Under the pieces are notes generated by a model that made no database searches, was not told the DNA's origin, and saw nothing but the letters and a program-made list of their open reading frames with translations. Shown one piece after another: positions 1-5,676 of a stretch of DNA of 6,346 nucleotides; the stretch's first letter is position 1; each line of letters opens with the position of its first letter. Origin of the DNA: Treponema sp. (lineage in GTDB: Bacteria; Spirochaetota; Spirochaetia; Treponematales; Treponemataceae); the NCBI GenBank assembly GCA_017544745.1, contig JAFYDO010000320.1, forward strand, positions 1 through 6,346. Reading direction: 5' to 3'. The position numbers and the translations under genes are program-made.

Positions 1-1164
1 ACGTGCGTTCTTATCGATGATTGTATTTGCGATCTTGCAGTTTTGACCAATGCCTGTTACAGGTTTACCCTTAGCAATGTAATCTGCCTTCTCATCATCG
101 TCGTCGTAGTAGTCGGCACCCATCATAATAACACCATCGAGCTCCGTTCCTTTCTCAATTATAGAGCGTACACCAATTACAGATTTGTTGAGCTTACATT
201 CTGTAATGATACAACCCTCGGAAGTAAGGGAGCTGGTAATATCCGCACGGTTAATTTTTGATGGCGGAAGATTACGCATGTGTGTATATATTGGTGAATT
301 GTTTGCATAAAAATCGAATGCCGGGCAAGGCTCTGTAAGCTGAATGTTGGCTTCGTAGAAGCTGCGGATGGTTCCGATATCTTCCCAGTAGCCGTCGAAA
401 ACATAAGAGCAGATTTTTTTCTTGCCTATAGCAAGCGGAAGGATTTCCTTACCAAAGTCTGTGTATTTTTCGTTTTCGCCCAAAAGGCATTCTTCCATTG
501 TATTGGCATTAAAGATGTAAATACCCATAGAAGCAAGATATTCTTTTTCTGGAGGCAGTGCTCCGCGTGCTTCTGCAGGGATTTTCCAGTCATCAATGTT
601 CATGTCTGGCTTTGGTTTTTCCATAAACTCTTTTACGCGGCTCTTTTCATCAATTTTCATGATTCCAAAGCCCGATGCGTCCTTACGGTTTACGGCAGTT
701 GTTGCAATTGTAATTTCGGCACCAGATTTGATGTGGGCGTCCATAAAGGCACGTAAGTCCATCTTATAAAGCTGGTCTCCCGAAAGAATTACATAATGTG
801 TTGGTTTTTGTGTCTTAAAGTGAATAAAGTTCTTGCGTACAGCATCTGCAGTTCCTTCATACCAACCTGAATGCTCCAGTGTCTGTTCTGCAGCAAGAAT
901 TTCTACGAATCCGCCCGAAAAACGGTCAAAATTGTAGGAATTTGTAATGTGAAGGTGAAGCGAAGCAGAGTTGAACTGTGTCAAAAGATATATTTTCTTG
1001 TAGCCAGAATTGATACAGTTGGAAAGCGGAATATCTACGATACGGTATTTACCACCAAAAGAAACAGCTGGTTTAGAGCGTTCCTTTGTAAGCGGATAAA
1101 GACGTGTACCCTTACCACCACCAAGAATCAATGCCAGAACTCTAGGTTCATCATTTTTTGCCAT
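1..1164 (-). CDS. glgC: Glucose-1-phosphate adenylyltransferase (ADP-glucose pyrophosphorylase), 3' end outside window
   Basis: This enzyme makes ADP-glucose and pyrophosphate from ATP and glucose-1-phosphate, the committed step of bacterial glycogen synthesis in the cytoplasm. The reading frame is open for 388 codons from the ATG at 1164 to the window edge. It shows the N-terminal nucleotidyltransferase loop GGGKGTRLYPLT (residues 15-26), KPAV (31-34), SGDQLYKMD with the presumed catalytic Asp130 (128-136), EKP (182-184) and GYWEDIGTI (258-266). The C-terminal left-handed beta-helix follows, with GVRS (331-334), GADYY (349-353) and a final IIDKNAR. The sequence resembles the cyanobacterial, plant and Bacteroidetes branch (GDQLY, PPSK at 300-303) more than the E. 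coli enzyme. Family members run to about 425-430 residues, so roughly 40 C-terminal residues are missing at the edge. A local oddity is the acidic run DDDDE (354-358) after GADYY. The start is set by GGAGA at 1175-1171, six bases upstream of the ATG. The gene is transcribed away from the flagellar genes. Confidence 0.96.
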   Translation of the reverse strand, partial: MAKNDEPRVLALILGGGKGTRLYPLTKERSKPAVSFGGKYRIVDIPLSNCINSGYKKIYLLTQFNSASLHLHITNSYNFDRFSGGFVEILAAEQTLEHSGWYEGTADAVRKNFIHFKTQKPTHYVILSGDQLYKMDLRAFMDAHIKSGAEITIATTAVNRKDASGFGIMKIDEKSRVKEFMEKPKPDMNIDDWKIPAEARGALPPEKEYLASMGIYIFNANTMEECLLGENEKYTDFGKEILPLAIGKKKICSYVFDGYWEDIGTIRSFYEANIQLTEPCPAFDFYANNSPIYTHMRNLPPSKINRADITSSLTSEGCIITECKLNKSVIGVRSIIEKGTELDGVIMMGADYYDDDDEKADYIAKGKPVTGIGQNCKIANTIIDKNAR

Positions 1165-1199
1165 ATATTATCTCCATAAAATTTTCTGATGTATCTTTT

Positions 1200-1228
1200 A
1201 TTATAAGTCCGAAATTTGTATTTTGCAA
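1200..1228 (-). promoter_or_regulatory. Sigma-70-type promoter for glgC
   Basis: On the minus strand there is a -35-like TTGCAA (1228-1223), a spacer of exactly 17 bases, and a perfect -10 TATAAT (1205-1200). The predicted transcript start near 1193 would give a leader of about 29 bases holding the GGAGA ribosome binding site. The -35 matches the consensus at 4 of 6 positions. This is inferred from motif and spacing only. Confidence 0.65.
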
Positions 1229-1241
1229 ACAATTTTTTATC

Positions 1242-1268
1242 TAAACTTCTTTTTCCAAATACCGAAGA
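1242..1268 (+). promoter_or_regulatory. Possible sigma-28 (FliA) flagellar promoter
   Basis: TAAACTTC (1242-1249) resembles the sigma-28 -35 box TAAAGTTT. Fifteen bases after the TAAA lies ACCGAAGA (1261-1268), which matches GCCGATAA at 5 of 8 positions, including the CCGA core. The spacing is that of known FliA promoters and the element faces flgF. The predicted start near 1275 would put the hairpin at 1293-1320 in the 5' leader. The -10 match is imperfect and the region is AT-rich, so chance is a real alternative. I saw no convincing sigma-70 promoter in this direction. Confidence 0.35.
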
Positions 1269-1292
1269 TAAAGTAAGGATTAAACAAAATTG

Positions 1293-1320
1293 GCGGCCCT
1301 TTGACAAGCTCAGGGACCGC
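1293..1320. repeat. GC-rich imperfect inverted repeat, REP-like element
   Basis: GCGGCCCT (1293-1300) pairs with AGGG (1312-1315) plus CCGC (1317-1320), giving eight G-C or A-T pairs interrupted only by one bulged A at 1316. The loop is TTGACAAGCTC. The element stands out from its AT-rich surroundings by its GC content. Its core, CCCTTTGACAAGCTCAGGG, closely resembles a short palindromic motif (CCTTCGACAAGCTCAGG type) that I recall as dispersed in many copies in several bacterial genomes. Only one copy is present here. The 3' arm ends five bases before the flgF ribosome binding site. Confidence 0.6.
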
Positions 1321-1340
1321 GTTACAGGAGGAAAAGTTTA

Positions 1341-2140
1341 ATGATACGTGGATGGTATACCGGGGCTTCCGGTATGAATGCGCAGCAGAACAGGCTGGAC
1401 GCAATATCCAATAATCTGGCAAATGTTGATACTGCCGGATACAAACGCGATATTACAGTTTCAAAATCCTTTCCAGAACTGCTCATTCGACGCACCAATG
1501 CAGACGGTGTGTATAAGATTCCTAACGGAATGGGTAGTGCAGACGCTGCCCCTGTAATTGGAAAGCTTGGACTTGGTGTAGAAACAAATGAAAACTACAT
1601 CGATTTTTCACAGGGTTCTTTTAAGCTTACAAACACAACAACAGACGTTGCTCTTGGTGGCCAGGGCTTTTATGTAATTGATACTCCTGCTGGCGAACGC
1701 TACACACGCAACGGCGACTTTTTAATCGGAAAAGAGGTATTCTTGAAACTAAAGACGGTTATCCTGTTCTTGGCGAAAACGGAATTATCCGTGTAGAAAA
1801 CGACCGCTTTATGGTAAATCAGGACGGTGTAATCTTAAGCGAAGAAGGCGAAGAAATTGACCGCTTTCTGGTTGTACGCTTTGATAACGAGCGCTACCTC
1901 AAAAAAATGGGCGAAAGCATGTACAGCACAAACGACATTGCTGGTCCAGCCCACGTAGCCGAAGGTAACGAACGCCCGCGCTTTGTTCAGAATTACACAG
2001 AAACAAGCAATGTAAACGTAGTTAATGAAATGGTTCAGATGATAGAAGTAAACCGCGCATACGAAGCAAACCAGAAAACTATCACTTCTGAAGATTCTAT
2101 GATGGGAACACTCTGGCAGAAGGTTGCCGTGCTACAGTAA
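1341..2140 (+). pseudogene. flgF: Flagellar proximal rod protein FlgF, interrupted by a one-base frameshift
   Basis: FlgF forms part of the proximal rod of the flagellar basal body, which in spirochaetes spans the periplasm. The N-terminal half (1341 to about 1733) carries the rod/hook family signature SGMNAQQ...ISNNLANVDTAGYK and the GGQGFYVI motif. The C-terminal half (about 1733-2140, one frame back) carries TSNVNVVNEMVQMIEVNRAYEANQK-like rod features, given here in part: SNVNVVNEM and NRAYEAN. The two halves join into a 266-residue protein of normal FlgF length if one base is restored at 1730-1738. As it stands, frame 0 ends at the TAG at 1794-1796 after 151 codons, the last 20 of them unrelated to the family. 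The second half has no ribosome binding site before its first ATG at 1811. The start is firm: AGGAGG (1326-1331), nine bases before the ATG. The sequence is paralogous to flgG, which follows 19 bases later. A DNA indel or sequencing error is more likely than programmed recoding. The FlgF versus FlgG-1 name is based on position and divergence. Confidence 0.88.
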
Positions 2141-2159
2141 TCAAAAGGAAGGCAGATAA

Positions 2160-2954
2160 ATGGTAAGAAGCTTATGGACAGCCGCAACAGGCATGAACGG
2201 TCAGCAGTCAAATATTGATGCAATTTCTAACAACCTTTCAAACGTAAATACAACAGGCTACAAACAGCAGCGCGTAGAGTTTGAAGACCTGCTTTATCAG
2301 AACTTAAAGCTTGCAGGAACTCCTGCAACAGAAGATACAGTTACTCCTGTTGGTATCCAGCAGGGTACCGGTGTTAAAGTTGGTGCTACTCAGCGCATCA
2401 TGAATCAGGGTAGCCTCCAGAACACAGGCGTAGATACAGACGTTGCAATTGTTGGCGAAGGATTCTTCCGTGTTCAGCAGTATGACGGTTCTTATGTTTA
2501 TACCCGCGACGGTACTTTTAAAGTAGATTCAAACGGTCAGTTAGTTACAAATAACGGACTTCGCGTTATGCCAGAAATCATCTTGCCGGAAGGCTATGAT
2601 GTAAGCACTCTCAACATCACACAGACTGGTCTTGTTAGTGTAAAGGTAAACGGTAGTAATGATCCTGTAGAAGTTGGACAGATTGAACTTTACCGTTTTC
2701 CAAACCCTGTAGGCTTGCAGGCAGAGGGCGATAACCTTTTCAAAGTAACAAATGCCAGTGGCGAAGCAATTGAAGGTCGCCCGGGTTATGATGGCTTTGG
2801 TGATGTACGCCACAAGTTCCTCGAAATGAGTAACGTAAGCGTAGTAAACGAAATGGTTCAGATGATTGTTGCACAGCGTGCCTACGAGTTCAACTCAAAG
2901 GCAATCCAGACAAGCGACAACATGCTTTCTACAGCAGTAAACCTTAAGAGGTAA
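2160..2954 (+). CDS. flgG: Flagellar basal-body distal rod protein FlgG
   Basis: FlgG polymerises into the distal rod that connects the proximal rod to the hook. The protein is 264 residues, close to the family norm of about 260. It has the full N-terminal rod signature (TAATGMNGQQ at residues 8-17, then ISNNLSNVNTTGYK), a central GEGFFRVQ stretch and TRDGTFKVDSNGQLV. The C-terminal helix block (220-264) contains SNVSVVNEMVQMIVAQRAYE and ends in NLKR, which is diagnostic for FlgG. It is exported by the flagellar type III apparatus and, as expected, has no cleavable signal peptide. The ribosome binding site AGGAAGG (2146-2152) lies seven bases before the ATG. It sits 19 bases after flgF and 5 bases before the rod-binding gene, which indicates one operon. 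The frame is intact, unlike flgF. Confidence 0.97.
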   Translation: MVRSLWTAATGMNGQQSNIDAISNNLSNVNTTGYKQQRVEFEDLLYQNLKLAGTPATEDTVTPVGIQQGTGVKVGATQRIMNQGSLQNTGVDTDVAIVGEGFFRVQQYDGSYVYTRDGTFKVDSNGQLVTNNGLRVMPEIILPEGYDVSTLNITQTGLVSVKVNGSNDPVEVGQIELYRFPNPVGLQAEGDNLFKVTNASGEAIEGRPGYDGFGDVRHKFLEMSNVSVVNEMVQMIVAQRAYEFNSKAIQTSDNMLSTAVNLKR

Positions 2955-2959
2955 CTTAA

Positions 2960-3475
2960 ATGAACGTGGGATTAGTAGCAAATACATATAGCGGAATCAC
3001 CGGCGGACAGAGCGCTTTGAGTACTGCCCGCACCAACAGTGAAAACGCAAAATTTTCTGAGCTTGTAGAACGCCTGCAGGCTCAGGACGATGGACGCGGA
3101 ACCTTATCTTCCAGCCAGATTGCTGTAGACGGAAAACTCAATGGAGATTATTCAACAGGTTTTGCAGGAATTTACACACTTGAATCTGATAAAACTGCTT
3201 TAGCTTCTGGTGCTGCTGCTAATCAGGCTAACGACCATGTTAAAGCAAAGACAATTGATAAAACAAGCGAGCTTTACGAAAAGGCTCTTGAGCTCGAAAG
3301 CTTTTTTGTAAAGCAGATGCTCAACGAAATGCGCAAGACAATTATGAAAGCCAACGAAAGCGGCTTTGCACAGGAAATGTACGAAGACATGCTTTTTGAC
3401 GAATACGCCACAGCCATGACAAAGAATGCAGGCTTTGGATTAGCGGATCAGATATACTTAAGTCTGGAAGCGTAA
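2960..3475 (+). CDS. Rod-binding protein, FlgJ N-terminal type (no muramidase domain)
   Basis: This is probably the rod assembly or capping factor needed for rod polymerisation in the periplasm. The 171-residue protein has a variable, Ala/Ser/Asp-rich first part (residues 1-103) and a C-terminal rod-binding domain (104-171). Recognisable motifs in the domain are LESFFVKQMLNEMRKT, FAQEMYEDMLFDEYA and GFGLADQIY. Enterobacterial FlgJ is about 313 residues and adds a C-terminal peptidoglycan hydrolase domain. That domain is absent here, as in other spirochaete FlgJ-like proteins, so rod passage through the wall must use another hydrolase. The start at 2960 is supported by AGAGG (2947-2951), which lies inside the last codons of flgG, so translation is probably coupled to flgG. 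There is no signal peptide. 'FlgJ' is the usual label, but only the N-terminal domain of that protein is represented. Confidence 0.88.
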   Translation: MNVGLVANTYSGITGGQSALSTARTNSENAKFSELVERLQAQDDGRGTLSSSQIAVDGKLNGDYSTGFAGIYTLESDKTALASGAAANQANDHVKAKTIDKTSELYEKALELESFFVKQMLNEMRKTIMKANESGFAQEMYEDMLFDEYATAMTKNAGFGLADQIYLSLEA

Positions 3476-3497
3476 AAATATAATACACAGGTGGGAA

Positions 3498-4031
3498 ATG
3501 AACTATAAAAATATATCAAGAACATTTTTATTCGGACTCTTGCTTACTGCAGGAATTTTCCTGACAGGCTGCCAGACTGTAAAGCCTGTTCCTCTTGCAT
3601 ATTCAGAAAACGAAGATATAGAAGTTGCATATATTTATTTCAAGCTTTACAAAAAAGGCGAAATTAGTGGTGCAACTTTTATTACTTATGATGTAAAAAA
3701 TACTCCTTCTCCAGAAAAATTAACTTACTGGTCTCCGGTAGAGGTTCCCGCAAATACACCAATTAAACTTAGCCTTAAAGTTTTGTACAAGGAACCACGT
3801 TCTGACTTTGGAGATGACAGCTGTCTTGCTGCATGTTGTACAACAACGGTTAATGCTTTTGAAGCAAGCAGAGATGTGAATAAAGAAATTATATTCAATG
3901 TTCCGCCGCTTGAGCCGGACTGTGAATATACAATTAGTTACCGCAAGGGTCCTGGAATCCCTGGTAACAGTTATGTTACTCTAACCCGCAATGACACCAA
4001 AGAAGTCATCCGGGAGTTAGAGTTTAATTAA
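3498..4031 (+). CDS. Putative lipoprotein of unknown function
   Basis: I do not recognise this 177-residue protein. Residues 1-24 form a lipoprotein signal: NYKNISR basic start, hydrophobic FLFGLLLTAGIFL, then the lipobox L-T-G-C with the lipidated Cys at 25, giving a mature chain of about 153 residues. The mature part looks like a small beta-rich domain, with alternating hydrophobic stretches around 41-52, 60-66, 89-97 and 157-163. It carries four further cysteines (109, 113, 114, 142), the first three in a C-x3-CC cluster after an acidic patch, suggesting disulphides or metal binding. The gene begins 22 bases after the rod-binding gene and is followed by the operon terminator, so it is probably co-transcribed with the rod genes. 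The ribosome binding site is poor: GGTGG (3490-3494) only three bases from the ATG. A role linked to flagella or envelope is inferred from position alone. Confidence 0.85.
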   Translation: MNYKNISRTFLFGLLLTAGIFLTGCQTVKPVPLAYSENEDIEVAYIYFKLYKKGEISGATFITYDVKNTPSPEKLTYWSPVEVPANTPIKLSLKVLYKEPRSDFGDDSCLAACCTTTVNAFEASRDVNKEIIFNVPPLEPDCEYTISYRKGPGIPGNSYVTLTRNDTKEVIRELEFN

Positions 4032-4076
4032 TGTGTAAAATTTTGGACTTGTTCCTGAAATTTTGTTTACATCCTT

Positions 4077-4114
4077 ACCACCATTGTGCGTTGCATAATG
4101 GTGGTTTTTTTTTT
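4077..4114 (+). terminator. Strong intrinsic terminator closing the flagellar operon
   Basis: The left arm ACCACCATTGTGC (4077-4089) pairs with GCATAATGGTGGT (4093-4105), giving thirteen base pairs including one G-T wobble around a three-base GTT loop. A run of ten T follows (4105-4114). It lies 45 bases after the lipoprotein stop and 11 bases before murC, separating the two transcription units. Confidence 0.95.
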
Positions 4115-4119
4115 ATTAT
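4091..4119 (+). promoter_or_regulatory. Possible murC promoter overlapping the terminator
   Basis: TTGCAT (4091-4096) and TATTAT (4114-4119) are separated by 17 bases. The -10 matches 5 of 6 consensus positions and the -35 only 3 of 6. The layout mirrors the better glgC promoter (TTGCAA, 17 bases, TATAAT). Transcription would start about seven bases past the -10, at or next to the murC ATG at 4126. The region is AT-rich, so the match could be chance, but murC needs some promoter after so strong a terminator. Confidence 0.4.
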
Positions 4120-4125
4120 ATAGGT

Positions 4126-5676
4126 ATGTCAGAATTTACAGATAAAAATGTACCAAAGCTTCCAGACGACCTTAAGGGCGTTCATATTCACTTTGTTGGA
4201 ATCAAGGGAACCGGCATGGCTGCCCTTGTAGAAATATTTTTTCATAACGGTGCAATCATTACAGGTAGTGATGTTACCGAACGTTTCTATACAGACGAGA
4301 TTCTTGAAAAGCTCGGAATCAAACCTCTGGAATTTTCCGCAGATAACATTACAGAGGATATTCAGTATGTTGTATATTCAAGTGCCTATAAACTTGATGT
4401 AAACCCGGATCTTATAGAAGCAACCCGCAGAAACATTCCGTGTCTCCTTTATACCCAGGCTCTTGGTTCTTACAGTGCACTTGCATATTCGTGCGGTGTC
4501 TGCGGTGTTCACGGAAAGACAAGTACTACAGGGCTCGTTGGAACAATCCTCAAGAAGCTGGATGATATTCCGTCCCAGATTCTTGCAGGTTCTGTAATAA
4601 ATTCGTTTGGAAATACCTGTACTTATACTTCGCCAATTCTTGGTGATGTTGCACCCGAAGATAAAAAAACAAAGTCTGTTTTTGTTGCAGAGACCTGTGA
4701 GTACCAGCGTCACTTTATGTCGTTCTTCCCAAAGAAAATTATTCTTACAAGTGTAGAAAGCGACCACGAAGATTATTATCCGACCTATGAAGATATTAGG
4801 GATGCCTTTGTAGATTATATCTGCCGCCTTCCGATGTTTGGAGAACTTATTTACTGTGCTGATGATGTGGGGGCAGTGGAAACAGCGCTGCTTGCATATA
4901 ACAAGCGTCCGGATCTTCATCTTGTTGCTTATGGTGTAAATGCGGGTGGAGACTACAAGCTTACCTTTGGACAGATTAAAAACGAGCGCAATGAATTTAC
5001 ACTCGATATTTTTGATAAAACCCTTGCCCTCAAAATGCCTGGAAAGCACGAGGTAATGGATGCAGCGGGTGCAGTTGCCCTTGTTTGTCAGTTGCTCCGT
5101 TATTTTGGTAAGCATCCTTCTGAATATGTTAACAAAATTGCACAGGGTCTCCTTGAATTTACCGGTGGAAAACGCCGCAGCGAAATTGTACGCACCTTCA
5201 AAACTCCAAAAGGCAATGATGTAATTGTAATGGACGACTATGGTCATCATCCTACCGCAATCAAAACTACAATAGAAGGATACCGTGAATTCTATAAAGG
5301 CCGCAAAATCATCCTTGATTTTATGAGTCACACCTACAGCCGCACACAGGCACTCCTGGATGAATTTGCAGCAAGCATGGACAGTGCAGATGTTGTAATC
5401 CTTCATAAAATCTACAGTTCAGCACGCGAAAATGCAGAGGATTTTGAAATTACCGGACGAACTCTTTATGATAAAACTGTAGAACATCAAAAGCAGGCTG
5501 GAACAACTGCTTCAAAACATAATGCACTTTATTACACCCAGGAAATCTTGGATGCAAAAAGCATTGCAGAAATGGAACTGGAAAAAAAGCTGCCACCTGA
5601 ATATCCGGATGGATATCTGTTTGTAACAATGGGTGCCGGCGATAACTGGAAGCTTGGAAAGGAGATATTTAAATAA
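4126..5676 (+). CDS. murC: UDP-N-acetylmuramate--L-alanine ligase MurC
   Basis: MurC joins L-alanine to UDP-MurNAc using ATP, the first peptide-stem step of cytoplasmic peptidoglycan synthesis. The order of motifs is typical of Mur ligases. GIKGTGM (25-31) is the UDP-binding loop. HGKTSTT (129-135) is the ATP P-loop with Lys131. AETCEYQRHF (188-197) carries the Mg-binding Glu189, and ESDHEDYY (211-218) carries His214, with the same 25-residue spacing as Glu174 and His199 of E. coli MurC. KRR (349-351), DDYGHHPT (370-377) and SHTYSRT (401-407) follow. The last two favour MurC over Mpl. At 516 residues it is longer than the usual 460-490, partly through an 18-residue leader and an insert before Glu189. 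In the HNxxN motif the two Asn are replaced: H308-E309-V-M-D312. The ATG at 4126 has only AGG one base upstream, but no other ATG or GTG start precedes the nucleotide loop. The gene overlaps the yicC start by one base. Confidence 0.9.
   Translation: MSEFTDKNVPKLPDDLKGVHIHFVGIKGTGMAALVEIFFHNGAIITGSDVTERFYTDEILEKLGIKPLEFSADNITEDIQYVVYSSAYKLDVNPDLIEATRRNIPCLLYTQALGSYSALAYSCGVCGVHGKTSTTGLVGTILKKLDDIPSQILAGSVINSFGNTCTYTSPILGDVAPEDKKTKSVFVAETCEYQRHFMSFFPKKIILTSVESDHEDYYPTYEDIRDAFVDYICRLPMFGELIYCADDVGAVETALLAYNKRPDLHLVAYGVNAGGDYKLTFGQIKNERNEFTLDIFDKTLALKMPGKHEVMDAAGAVALVCQLLRYFGKHPSEYVNKIAQGLLEFTGGKRRSEIVRTFKTPKGNDVIVMDDYGHHPTAIKTTIEGYREFYKGRKIILDFMSHTYSRTQALLDEFAASMDSADVVILHKIYSSARENAEDFEITGRTLYDKTVEHQKQAGTTASKHNALYYTQEILDAKSIAEMELEKKLPPEYPDGYLFVTMGAGDNWKLGKEIFK

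Noticed and set aside
871..1179. 102-codon plus-strand frame and other short frames over the first 1160 bases
   Set aside because: The minus-strand glgC frame explains this whole stretch with conserved motifs, and the plus-strand frames have no ribosome binding site or family features.
1301..1306. TTGACA, a perfect -35 hexamer, inside the hairpin
   Set aside because: It belongs to the loop of the palindromic repeat. At 16-18 bases downstream there is only GC-containing sequence leading into the ribosome binding site, with no -10 box.
1811..2140. The second half of flgF as an independent small gene
   Set aside because: Its ATG has no ribosome binding site. Family-conserved sequence extends upstream of the ATG in the same frame back to about 1733, so it is the tail of flgF.
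3479..3484. Perfect TATAAT just before the lipoprotein gene
   Set aside because: There is no matching -35 at 16-18 bases upstream, and the predicted start would fall inside the ribosome binding site, about seven bases from the ATG. It is most likely chance in AT-rich sequence.
4034..4071. TGTAAA and TTTACA inverted pair upstream of the terminator
   Set aside because: The stem is only six or seven A-T rich pairs around a 26-base loop, with no T-run or conserved motif, so it is weak compared with the real terminator next to it.
4378..5406. 342-codon open frame on the minus strand across murC
   Set aside because: It lies fully antisense to a well-supported murC. Its translation is rich in Cys, Ile, Lys and Asn without any recognisable domain, as expected for a shadow frame produced by murC codon usage.
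4126..5676. Mpl (murein tripeptide ligase) instead of MurC
   Set aside because: The SHTYSRTQ and DDYGHHPT segments and the PTYEDIRDAF region follow the MurC pattern. Mpl has a different sequence after its HHPT motif.
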